Positions 1-8,223 of a stretch of 64,000 nt of DNA are shown in pieces. The DNA comes from Chloroflexota bacterium. GTDB lineage: Bacteria > Chloroflexota > Dehalococcoidia > Lucifugimonadales > JACPQL01. The DNA lies in contig JACPQL010000041.1 in the NCBI GenBank assembly GCA_016190445.1, forward strand, positions 1 to 64,000. The letters run 5' to 3'. The notes beneath the pieces are model-generated. The model was not told the DNA's origin. It ran no database searches and saw only the letters and a program-made list of their open reading frames with translations. Made by a program: the position numbers and the translations under genes. Every line of letters starts with the position of its first letter. The first letter of the stretch is position 1.

Positions 1-80
1 CCGGTTTGGCTGGTGGCTGAAACTGGTGATTACAAGTGGCGGGCCGCGGCGCTTGCATGCGCCGCTGCCCGCCGCCTCGT

Positions 81-3000
81 CTAGCCCTTGACTTCGATTA
101 CCTGGCTTTGCGGCGTCCCGGAGACGTTGTTGTAGAACAGGGCCAGGAACTGCCCAGCCTGCGCCGTGCCCGTGACGTCAACCAGCGTGCGCTCCCCCGG
201 GGCCAGGAAGAAGAAGTTTGGCACCGTGTCCAGCCCAGGAGCGAAGGCGTTGAAGCCGGCACTGTCGCTGGCATCAAACGACCCGGTGTCCACATCGGAG
301 GTCACCGCAAAGTAGGTGAAGTCCGGGTTGGCCAAGTCCAGGGTTGGGGCACCAAAAAGGTTGGCCAGCAGGTTCAGGTCGTCCACAAGGAAGGGCAGTG
401 TCTGCCAGGAAGCGTTCCGCTCGTCGCTGATCAGGAACTCCGGTACACCGGCGCCGGTGGTCAGCTCAAAGAGCGCGGTGATCATCCTGCCGTCGAAGGT
501 GCCCGTCAGGAAGAGCCCCAGGTCTGCGGCCACGACCACATAGTCTGGGGTCCCGTCCTTGTCCACGTCCAGGAACACCTCGGTCACCATGGGGTTGGCG
601 GCGCTGCGGTTGCCGTGCACCGCCACGGCGAACTCCACGACCCGGCCTATGGGCGTGTCAAAGGCGTGGGCGCCAGTGTGGCTGATGTCGAACCAGTCGT
701 CAGGGCGATTGGGAAGGCCAACAGCCTCGGCGATCAGGTCCTCATTCGGGTCCGAGACCCCGAGCTGGTACACGTCCACAGGTGTGCTTTGCATGCCTGA
801 GTTTCGGAACTCTAGCTGTCCCGCTCTGGAACTCCCTTCAGCGTGGGCCCGGGCGATGGGGACAACGTGGAAGGGCACGCGCAGGACGTCCCCCCCGGCG
901 AACAGTTCGGAAAGGGTGAGGAAGCCGTCGTACTCCTCAAAGGCCGCCTCCGGTGCCAGGTTACGGAAGCTGGCCACGATGCTGAAGTCGAAGGTCCGGG
1001 ACTGGCCGGCAGCCAGACTGATGATGGAGGGATGGTTGAACCGCAGGCTGCCCTCGTCGTCAGCGGCGAACAGCAGCCCGGCACTCAGTTGGAACGTCTT
1101 GCGCTCCTGGGACTTGTTGGCCACCGTGAGCCTGCGGCTGAGGACCTTGAGTCCCGCCCTGTCCTCCTGTGCCACCCCGAAGGAGAGGGAGGCGGGGGTG
1201 ACCACAGACTCGGTGGCCGCAGCTACGTCAACACGCACACGCCCGGCGCCCATGAGTGAAACGGGGTAGGGCTCGCCGCCGGGCGAGTTGTTGGTGGCGG
1301 TGTTCATCAGAAGGGCCTTGATCTCCTCCACGCTCCAGTCGGGGTGGAGCTGCCGGAGGAGGGCTGCGGCTCCTGTCACGTGGGGCGCAGCCATGGAGGT
1401 ACCGGAAAAGGATACGGCGCCCGTACCGGTGCCCACCGCTGCGGCCATCACGTCTCCACCGGGGGCCGAGACGTCCGGCTTCAGGGCCGAGTCGAGGCCG
1501 CGGGGACCTTGCGATGTGAAGGCTTGTAGCCGGTCGGGAATAGAGTGGGCGCCGGCCGGGTCAAGGGTGAAGGTGGTCCCCGCCAGCAGGGCGTCCAGGA
1601 CAGCCAGCCCGTCCGAATTGCCGACCATTACCGCCGGGATGGAGGCAATGGGGTCACCGCCCATGCTGAAGGGGGCTCCTCCCGGCACGTTGTTGGAGAC
1701 CACGGCGGCGATGGCACCCGCTTCCTCAACGTTTTGCACCTTCTCGTCGAAGCGGCACACGCCTCGCTGGACCAACGCCGTCTTGCCCAGGAGGGAGCCG
1801 GGCGCGAAGGGGTTGGGGCCACCAGCACCACCCACATCGCACGCCAGGCCCGCGAAAACGGCAGGGCCGCTCACAGGCCCCACTGTGGCCAGTGGCGGAG
1901 TGAAAGAGGCCTCAATGGACTCGTAGTCGCCGTCGGCCCCGGCGGAGGCAAGCACCTGGAGGGGCTGGACTGCGATGCCGGGGTCATTGGAAGCTGCCAC
2001 GCTGATGGCGCCGCTGGCGCTGGCTGGCGACCCAGTGATGTAGGGGATGGCGCCGTCATTGCCTGCGGAGGCGACCACGATCACCCCCAGCTCGGCGGCG
2101 GCATTGGAGGCCACGGTCAGAGGGTCGAAATCAGTGCCAAAGGGTGAGCCCAGAGACATGTTGATGACGTCGGCTTTGTCGGAGATGTCCCCGTCCTGGT
2201 TAGGGTCTAGAGCGAACTCGATGCCGGCAACCACGTCGGCATCGGTGGCGCTGCCCAGCCCGAAGACCTTGACGGCCAGCAGCTTTGCTGCGGGGGCAAC
2301 GCCATGAGGCACGCTCCCAGCGGCCATGCCGGCGGCTATGGAGGCGACGTGGGTCCCGTGTGCCGCCTGGTCAAGGGGGTCTGGATCGGGCTGTGGAACG
2401 TTGGTGCAGGCGGGCGGAGGCCCCGGCGCCACACATGCGGGATCATAGAAGTCGCCCACCAGGTCTGTGCCGCCAACGACCTTGGCTGTCGGGAAGCTAC
2501 CCGGTTCAATGACCGCTGGGTCGTTGGCGGCGTAGTCTGCGGGGTTGCCGCTTCCGCCCAGCGCCGCATGGGTGTAGTCAATACCCGTGTCTATGATGGC
2601 GAGGGTGATGCCGGTGCCGTCGGCGCCCAGATCAGCAAAGGTCTTGTCCCCCAGGACGAACGGCACGCTCTTGTCCAGGTCCAGCGAGACCTTTCTGATT
2701 GGGAGGACAGCCTCAACTTCCGGCAGGGACGCAATCTCCTTCAGCTTGGTAGCGTCCACTCGGGCCGCGACGCCGTTGAAAGTGATCCCGTACGTACGGG
2801 TCACTCGGGCGCCGCGGCTTTCCAGCTTGCCCTTGAGGGTCTCGTACTCCAGCTTCAGGCCCCGGACATGGCCCTTTTGCTCGGACCCTCGTAGCTCGGG
2901 CAGGCCCGTGCTGCGCCTCTGGGACTGCTCGTGCGCCAGGGAGTTGCCTTTCAGTTGGATGATGACCTCGATAGTCCCTTTGGCGGTAGCCGTTGCCGGG

Positions 3001-3203
3001 CGCTGGAGTTGGGTGGGCTGGAATCCTTCCGGCAGCGTCACTCGCTCCAGGCTGCGTTGAGTGCCGGTCCCGCCGGCTGCACCAGCGGGCATACCGCCGA
3101 GAAGCAGAGCCGCCAGCGTTGCGATGGTCAACGCTAGCGGCGCAATAGGACCCAGAGCAACACGTGACAGGAGCCGCCTTGGCCTCCCCTCCCAACGCCT
3201 CAT
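81..3203 (-). CDS. Secreted subtilisin-family (S8) serine protease with PA domain
   Basis: Secreted endopeptidase of 1040 residues. An N-terminal signal segment (about residues 14-43) is followed by an I9-like propeptide (about 75-175). The S8 catalytic domain contains Asp in AIIDTG (about 205), His in HGTH (about 282), oxyanion Asn in SAGND (about 382) and Ser in GTSMAAPH (about 603). A protease-associated (PA) domain is inserted at about 430-545, as in large extracellular subtilases. The C-terminal 400 residues look beta-rich and have no recognised motif. The ORF track begins 16 codons earlier; I prefer the ATG at 3203 because GGGAGGGAGGTG lies just before it and the signal peptide then begins properly. 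It is transcribed alone. A role in external protein degradation is inferred from the family. Confidence 0.93.
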   Translation of the reverse strand: MRRWEGRPRRLLSRVALGPIAPLALTIATLAALLLGGMPAGAAGGTGTQRSLERVTLPEGFQPTQLQRPATATAKGTIEVIIQLKGNSLAHEQSQRRSTGLPELRGSEQKGHVRGLKLEYETLKGKLESRGARVTRTYGITFNGVAARVDATKLKEIASLPEVEAVLPIRKVSLDLDKSVPFVLGDKTFADLGADGTGITLAIIDTGIDYTHAALGGSGNPADYAANDPAVIEPGSFPTAKVVGGTDLVGDFYDPACVAPGPPPACTNVPQPDPDPLDQAAHGTHVASIAAGMAAGSVPHGVAPAAKLLAVKVFGLGSATDADVVAGIEFALDPNQDGDISDKADVINMSLGSPFGTDFDPLTVASNAAAELGVIVVASAGNDGAIPYITGSPASASGAISVAASNDPGIAVQPLQVLASAGADGDYESIEASFTPPLATVGPVSGPAVFAGLACDVGGAGGPNPFAPGSLLGKTALVQRGVCRFDEKVQNVEEAGAIAAVVSNNVPGGAPFSMGGDPIASIPAVMVGNSDGLAVLDALLAGTTFTLDPAGAHSIPDRLQAFTSQGPRGLDSALKPDVSAPGGDVMAAAVGTGTGAVSFSGTSMAAPHVTGAAALLRQLHPDWSVEEIKALLMNTATNNSPGGEPYPVSLMGAGRVRVDVAAATESVVTPASLSFGVAQEDRAGLKVLSRRLTVANKSQERKTFQLSAGLLFAADDEGSLRFNHPSIISLAAGQSRTFDFSIVASFRNLAPEAAFEEYDGFLTLSELFAGGDVLRVPFHVVPIARAHAEGSSRAGQLEFRNSGMQSTPVDVYQLGVSDPNEDLIAEAVGLPNRPDDWFDISHTGAHAFDTPIGRVVEFAVAVHGNRSAANPMVTEVFLDVDKDGTPDYVVVAADLGLFLTGTFDGRMITALFELTTGAGVPEFLISDERNASWQTLPFLVDDLNLLANLFGAPTLDLANPDFTYFAVTSDVDTGSFDASDSAGFNAFAPGLDTVPNFFFLAPGERTLVDVTGTAQAGQFLALFYNNVSGTPQSQVIEVKG

Positions 3204-3358
3204 GGAACACCTCCCTCCCACCCTTTGTACTAACCCAGGCCTGTGACACACTCTTTAAAACATAAATACGCGCCCGCTGCATTGTTGGATGCATCCCTCC
3301 ACGGCGGTCTGGGGACTGGGGACCGTCTGCGAGCATAGAGGGAAGTATGGAATAGATA

Positions 3359-3390
3359 AGAAGGCCCGTGGCATCTGCCACGGGCCTTCT
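3359..3390 (-). terminator. Intrinsic terminator after the multicopper oxidase
   Basis: A perfect 15-bp stem (AGAAGGCCCGTGGCA and its complement) with a 2-nt centre lies 22 bp past the oxidase stop. On the minus strand it is followed by TTATCTATT. Confidence 0.8.
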
Positions 3391-3412
3391 GTTGGAGGCG
3401 GCAGGGCGTCGT

Positions 3413-4561
3413 CTAGCTTTGCACCGTGAACATGGCCATCATGCCGGCGTCAATGTGGTCGTTGACGTGGCAGTGGAAGAACCACGTGCCCGGGTTGTCA
3501 GGGACCATGTCGGCGACCTTCATGCTCATGGGGAGCAGCTCTGTAACATCCGTGCGCATGCCATTCTGCACGAGTGTCTGGCCGTGCCAGTGCGGCGTGT
3601 GCAGGTCTACCTCCGTCCCCATGCCCATCATGTACCAGCGCACCCGCTCGCCCTTGCGCATGGTCAGTCCGGGCAGGTTGCCGTAGACGTAGCCGTTGAT
3701 GCCGTGCATTAGATTGCTCTCGTTGAACTCGTCATCCGCCTTCAGTTCCTCCGCTTCACTGGGGTCCATGCCCAGGAATGTCTCGATGTTGTTGTCTATG
3801 TAGAGTGAGCGGTTCTCATCAAACACCGAGTACACTGCCACGAACTCCCTGTCCACGCCCTTGGGTGAGCCATCCTTGCGGGCTTTCCCCTTGGCGGTGA
3901 TGATCATGGGCCCAATGAGTCCAGCGTTGGTGTCGCCCGCCTCGTCAACGTGGGAGTGGTACGACCACATGACAGAGCTGGGGTCCATGGGGCCGGGGCC
4001 TGCTCGCTCGGGGACTTGCCAAAGGTAAGTGTGTGTCTCGCCTGGCGCCACCGCGTCATCCGCCCTGTCGGCTCCAGAAGTCCCGTCGTTATAGGGAGCG
4101 CCCTCCGAGTCCTTATTGTAGAAAACGCCGTGGGGGTGGACGCTCGCCGGGAAAGAGGTGTTGTTCTTGAAGTGCACCGCGATCGTATCGCCCACCTCGG
4201 CCCGCAGAACAGGCCCCAACAGGCCCAGGTGCTCCCACTCCGGGGCCCGCGGCTTCAGCGTGCTGAACGTGTCATCCGTGTACTCGCGGTAGACGGCCTT
4301 CACATACGTGCTTCCTATGCGGTCCGGCCCGCCTTCCAGGAACACGGCCGCTGCCTCATCAAAGGACGGGTCCACCAGATTGCCGCCGGGCGCATAGTCC
4401 CACTCCACCTCATCGGCGGCTATGTAGTAATGGCGCGTTTCTTGAGCGCTCGTTAGCCCGATGCTCAACAGCACGCCCATGGCGGCGGCCACAAATGCCA
4501 GACCAAGGACCAGCCGCCAGAAAAGGCCCCTCGACTGTAGCTTGGAAATACGGTCCACCAC
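3413..4561 (-). CDS. Two-domain multicopper oxidase, exported
   Basis: About 382 residues. A signal or anchor segment (about residues 10-35) is followed by two cupredoxin domains. Copper-ligand clusters are visible: HPHG and WSYHSH in domain 1, HTPHWHG and HCHVNDHIDAGM in domain 2. The last carries the His-Cys-His of the type 1/type 3 sites and a Met axial ligand. This pattern fits small laccase-like or ceruloplasmin-like oxidases outside the membrane; the substrate (phenolics, Cu, Fe or Mn) cannot be told. The ORF track starts at an ATG at 4579, but AGGAGG sits inside that extension and ideally spaces a GTG at 4561, which I prefer. A 6-bp inverted repeat (TCTAGT/ACTAGA, 4633-4651) in the 320-bp upstream gap might be an operator; support is weak. 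Confidence 0.9.
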   Translation of the reverse strand: MVDRISKLQSRGLFWRLVLGLAFVAAAMGVLLSIGLTSAQETRHYYIAADEVEWDYAPGGNLVDPSFDEAAAVFLEGGPDRIGSTYVKAVYREYTDDTFSTLKPRAPEWEHLGLLGPVLRAEVGDTIAVHFKNNTSFPASVHPHGVFYNKDSEGAPYNDGTSGADRADDAVAPGETHTYLWQVPERAGPGPMDPSSVMWSYHSHVDEAGDTNAGLIGPMIITAKGKARKDGSPKGVDREFVAVYSVFDENRSLYIDNNIETFLGMDPSEAEELKADDEFNESNLMHGINGYVYGNLPGLTMRKGERVRWYMMGMGTEVDLHTPHWHGQTLVQNGMRTDVTELLPMSMKVADMVPDNPGTWFFHCHVNDHIDAGMMAMFTVQS

Positions 4562-4825
4562 CTCAACCTCCTGTACCATCAGACTTGTCTAACAGAGTAG
4601 TGGTAAAAACCAGCAAGTAACAGGTTTCACAATCTAGTACTGTTGACTAGAATCTGGAGCTCTGTACCAGAACAGCGTTAGCGATGTTCGGGCTCAAGCT
4701 TTGGCACTGCCGCGACAGGCCGTGAAGGAGAGAACGGCAGCGGATCGCGGATGGGGTTCAGGGCTAAATCAATCGGGAGGCGACAATGATAGTGTGCACT
4801 CCGGCCCTTTTCCGCCGTTCGCGCG

Positions 4826-4854
4826 TTGTACCTGGCCGACGTTCCTGCTACACT
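4826..4854 (+). promoter_or_regulatory. Sigma70-type extended -10 promoter for the FAH-family gene
   Basis: TTGTAC, a 17-bp spacer ending in TGC, then TACACT; the start codon is 28 bp downstream of the -10. The rest of the 4562-4881 gap shows only the weak palindrome noted with the oxidase. Confidence 0.7.
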
Positions 4855-4881
4855 GCTGCCAGCTTTCACAGGAGAAGTGCC

Positions 4882-5673
4882 ATGCGCTTTGCCAGGCTCC
4901 GAGTCCGTGGCAGGGAACATTATGGGCTCATAGAGGGGGAGCAGGCCCGGCTCATCCGCGGGAGCCCCTTCGGACGGTGGGAGGCGACCACCCAGGTCCA
5001 TAGTCTGGACTCAGTCCAGTTCCGCCCTCCGACGCAGCCACTCCAGGCCCTTGGAATCGGGGGCAACTATGCCGACCACATCGCCCAGGCCGAGGCCACC
5101 AGCGGGAAGGCCCATGCGGGACGAGGGATTCAACCCTGGGTAAAGGGCGCGGCCTCCCTGATCGGCCACGGGGCGCCTATAGTCATTACCCGCGAAGCTC
5201 AGGAGGTGCATTACGAGGCGGAGCTAGTCATTGTCATTGGACGAAGGTGCCGAAGGGCGAGCAAAGCGGAGGCGCGCGACTGTATCCTGGGATATACCTG
5301 CGGGAACGACGTCTCAGAGAAGGCCTCCTGGGAGAAGGACCTCTCTTTCTGGCGGGCCAAAGGGATTCCCTCCTGGGGTCCGGTCGGGCCATGGGTGGCA
5401 ACCGACGTGGACCCCACCAAAGGCCTTGACCTCATTGTCCGGGTCAATGGCCAGGAGCACCACCGCACCAACACTAAGTTCATGTTCCACGACGTCTATG
5501 ACATCGTGAGTTACATGAGCCAGTACACGTGGCTTTTCCCTGGAGATGTCATATTCACTGGCGCCGCCGGGGTGAGCCGGGCGCTGAAGCCGGGGGACGT
5601 GGTGGAGGTGGAGATCGAGGGCATTGGCACCCTCAGCAACCCGGTAGTGTCGGAGGGGTTGGGGGAAGGATGA
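4882..5673 (+). CDS. Fumarylacetoacetate hydrolase family protein
   Basis: A 263-residue enzyme of the FAH/HpaG family, which hydrolyses or isomerises beta-keto acids in aromatic or sugar-acid catabolism using a divalent metal. The fold signature is clear: GGNYADHI near residue 57, the metal-binding ExE in HYEAELVIVIG, GYTCGNDVS, then GPVGPW and PGDVIFTGAAG near the end. The ATG at 4882 has AGGAG eight bases upstream, and the 32 earlier codons of the track ORF lack family similarity. The downstream alpha/beta-barrel protein and 3-hydroxyisobutyrate-dehydrogenase-like enzyme suggest a small catabolic group, though a 470-bp repeat-rich gap separates them. Exact substrate unknown. Confidence 0.9.
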   Translation: MRFARLRVRGREHYGLIEGEQARLIRGSPFGRWEATTQVHSLDSVQFRPPTQPLQALGIGGNYADHIAQAEATSGKAHAGRGIQPWVKGAASLIGHGAPIVITREAQEVHYEAELVIVIGRRCRRASKAEARDCILGYTCGNDVSEKASWEKDLSFWRAKGIPSWGPVGPWVATDVDPTKGLDLIVRVNGQEHHRTNTKFMFHDVYDIVSYMSQYTWLFPGDVIFTGAAGVSRALKPGDVVEVEIEGIGTLSNPVVSEGLGEG

Positions 5674-6145
5674 CATCGCGGGTGGTGGACGCCACCGCGA
5701 ATGGGACGCTAGTGTGGTGCCCCTGAAGTTCGTTGCCAAAGTCATTGCGAGGCCCGGTGGTCCGAGGTCCTCACCACAGGCTCCGGAGGGCCGTGGCAAT
5801 CCGGCGGCGGGGTCCACCCCTCCAGATTGGCGTGAAAATAGGTCTTGGGGGAGGGGCTGTCATGCTGAGGAGTGGGTTGAACTCATCTGCCTTCAACATT
5901 CTTCTGCCGACGAAGTCCCGACTCCGTCGAGGACTCGCGACAGAGTCGGAGCATCTATGGGGTTTTTCATCTCCCGGTGGCGCCCCAAAGGGGCATGGCC
6001 GATTGCTTCGTCGTCCCGATGGCATCGGGGCACCACAGGGGATGAATGACAATTTATGAGCGTATTTCGGAGACAGGACATTGGGGTGGACGAGGGGGAG
6101 AGGCGAGTCTGGCGGATAGACCAAATCAAGGGGAAGGAGGACCCC
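5674..6145 (+). repeat. Intergenic region with dispersed palindromic repeats
   Basis: No credible gene. It contains a CTAGTGTGGTGCCCC end motif (5709-5723), a GTCATTGCGAG-type fragment near 5743, and a repeat from TGTCATGCTGAGG (5858) to about 5962. The last recurs closely at 24232-24334, including the stretch around CGTCGAGGACTCGCGACAG. These look like REP/MITE-type non-coding repeats. Confidence 0.7.
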
Positions 6146-6862
6146 ATGGACCGGGGCATTTGGGCTACGTGGTACGACCTGGCAGGACCCGGCAAAGAGG
6201 AGTACATCTCCTGGCTTCATGAGGTGCATATTCCCCAAACGCTCTCGCGTCCAGGGTACCTGTGGGCGGCCCACGTCGAGAACATCGTGACGGAAGAACG
6301 ACAACGGGCAACCAGAAGCTATTACCACTATACGGATGACCCGTCCGTTCCCATGGGTAACGGCTACATCATGCTCTGTGGGGCGGTCTCGCCGCACGTC
6401 TTCGTTGACCCCAGTCCAGCCGAGCTGGAGGCGAGAATGACGGCTGAGGCCCGAGAGATGCTCGGCAGGCGCATCGCGGCCCGCTCTTGTATCTTCGTCG
6501 AGGTGGCCCGGGTGGACGGCCCAGAGGTGAGCCAGCGCGGCCCGGGAATTACGCCCGGCCCCGCATTTGAGCTGGGGAGCTTCAACATCAATGCCCTGGA
6601 GAACGAAGAGGAGGTGTCCACCTGGTACGCCAGGTCCCGGCTGCCGAGAATGACCAAGATGCCCGGATGCATCGGGGTGCGCAAACTCGTCTCAATAGCG
6701 GGATGGGCCAAGCACGGCATACTCTACGAGTTTGTCTCGCTCGAAGCGATCGAAAAGTATTTCACCAGGGACCCGTCCGAGTGGTCACAGCAGGTGATAA
6801 AGAATCTCGTCCACGCGCCGGGTTCGCCCAGCATCGGGAAGCGGCTCTGGCCTCCGGCATGA
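6146..6862 (+). CDS. Conserved protein with duplicated dimeric alpha/beta-barrel-like halves
   Basis: 238 residues, soluble, with no signal peptide. The N-terminal half has the pattern WLHEVHIPQTLSRPGY and the C-terminal half WYARSRLPRMTKMPG. Both resemble the start of EthD/NIPSNAP-like ferredoxin-fold barrels, so the protein may be two fused DABB domains. Such folds bind small aromatic or quinone-like ligands, or act as decarboxylases, monooxygenases or cyclases; no catalytic residue can be named. The ATG at 6146 follows GGAAGGAGG with 5-bp spacing, better than the ORF-track start 30 codons upstream. It lies 70 bp before a dehydrogenase on the same strand, so a shared pathway is plausible. 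Confidence 0.65.
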   Translation: MDRGIWATWYDLAGPGKEEYISWLHEVHIPQTLSRPGYLWAAHVENIVTEERQRATRSYYHYTDDPSVPMGNGYIMLCGAVSPHVFVDPSPAELEARMTAEAREMLGRRIAARSCIFVEVARVDGPEVSQRGPGITPGPAFELGSFNINALENEEEVSTWYARSRLPRMTKMPGCIGVRKLVSIAGWAKHGILYEFVSLEAIEKYFTRDPSEWSQQVIKNLVHAPGSPSIGKRLWPPA

Positions 6863-6932
6863 GGCTATTGGGGTTGCTGCTAGAACAACAGCGCCGCCGT
6901 GGTGCACCCGACCGGCAAGGGAAGGAGGTCTC

Positions 6933-7850
6933 TTGGCCACGCGCTTAGGGTTCATCGGTATCGGGAAAATGGGGAGCGCCATGGGCACCAACCTGCTCAA
7001 GGCTGGTTTCTCCCTGACCGTCCACGACATCCGTGAGGAGGCCACCAGGCCTCTGCTGGAACTGGGGGCGCGCCTGGCGGACTCGCCCCGGGCCGTATCC
7101 CAGGCCAGCGAGGTGGTCATGACCTGTCTGCCCGGCCCCCGCGAGGTGGAGCCGGTGGCCCTGGGGGAAGATGGGATCATCCACGGCTTGGCCCGCGACG
7201 GCGTCTACATTGACCTGAGCAGCAACTCACCCTCCCTCATCCGCCACATCCACCAGCGGTTCCAAGAGCGCGGTTGCCGCGTCCTGGACGCCACGGTGGC
7301 GGGGCGAGCGCCGCTGGCCTGGGAGCGAGAGCTGATGGTGATGGTGGGTGGTGACCCGGGGGTGTTCCAGCGTTGCCGACCCATCCTGGAGGCCATCGGC
7401 AACCGCATCGTCTACTGCGGCCCTGTGGGCAACGGGATGATCTGCAAGCTGATGCACAACTGCATCAACGCCATTTTCCGCCAGGCTGTCGCGGAATGCT
7501 TCACGCTGGGAGTGAAGGCGGGGGTGGATGCCCAGACCCTGTGGGAGGTGGTGAGGAACGGCATCACCTGCGCCGGCTCGGAGATCAACCGGACCATGCG
7601 CAACACCTGGCTCAAGGGGGACTTTGACACTCACACAGGAAGCCTGAGCATTAGCTATAAGGATACCCTGCTGGCCACGGAACTGGGAAGGGAGTACCAG
7701 GTGCCCATGATGCTGGCCTCATCGGCACTGCAACAGCTCATGGCGGCCGTGAACCGCGGGTGGGTAGAGAAAGACAGCACCATCGTGACGCTCTTGCAAG
7801 AGGAGCGGGCTGGGGTGCAGGTGCGCATATCGGAGCCATCCGGGACATAG
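6933..7850 (+). CDS. 3-hydroxyisobutyrate dehydrogenase-family NAD(P) oxidoreductase
   Basis: 305 residues. The N-terminal Rossmann fold has GFIGIGKMGSAM (about residues 6-17). The substrate motif DATVAGR (about 123) replaces the usual DAPVSGG, and GNGMICKLMHN (about 166) holds the catalytic Lys of beta-hydroxyacid dehydrogenases. The enzyme should oxidise a 3-hydroxy acid, or reduce the semialdehyde, with NAD(P). The altered substrate loop means the acid is not necessarily 3-hydroxyisobutyrate; tartronate-semialdehyde-like and sulfolactaldehyde-like substrates are alternatives. The start is TTG with GAAGGAGG four bases upstream. It ends a plus-strand set with the FAH-family and alpha/beta-barrel genes. 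Confidence 0.9.
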   Translation: MATRLGFIGIGKMGSAMGTNLLKAGFSLTVHDIREEATRPLLELGARLADSPRAVSQASEVVMTCLPGPREVEPVALGEDGIIHGLARDGVYIDLSSNSPSLIRHIHQRFQERGCRVLDATVAGRAPLAWERELMVMVGGDPGVFQRCRPILEAIGNRIVYCGPVGNGMICKLMHNCINAIFRQAVAECFTLGVKAGVDAQTLWEVVRNGITCAGSEINRTMRNTWLKGDFDTHTGSLSISYKDTLLATELGREYQVPMMLASSALQQLMAAVNRGWVEKDSTIVTLLQEERAGVQVRISEPSGT

Positions 7851-8223
7851 CAGGTTGCTGAAAAAGGGATGTCCAGAGGGGCAAAGCCCCGGAGCCTGCC
7901 CTGAGCGAAGCCGAAGGGGTGGGGGTCTGGGGGGATGGTCGAAGGAGTTTTTCATCACCCTGCTAGTGCCCTGTGACTGAAATTCGTTTACACTGTGATG
8001 CTCTGAGGGGGATGTCACACTGTGCGCCAGCAATCCCCGTCATTCCGGCTTTCGCCGGAATGACGAAGGCAGAGCGCGTGCCGGTAGTTATGAGGTATCC
8101 TCAGCAGGTGTGTAAATAACATGAAAGGCGAGATATTTACACACTTCTTGACGAAACCTCGTGGTTATTGGTGCTCGCCCAAATAGGCAATGTACTTCAG
8201 AAACAGGACGCTAAGGAGACACA
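7851..8223 (+). repeat. Gap with repeats and an 11-bp inverted repeat upstream of the pilus gene
   Basis: No gene. The left part holds fragments of dispersed repeats, including a GTCATTCCGGC/GCCGGAATGAC hairpin near 8039. GTGTGTAAATA (8108-8118) and TATTTACACAC (8134-8144) form a perfect 11-bp inverted repeat with a 15-bp spacer about 80 bp before the pilus gene. It may be an operator or a transcript hairpin. Confidence 0.6.

Noticed and set aside
36-800. 254-residue plus-strand ORF at the window start
   Set aside because: Antisense to the subtilase C terminus.
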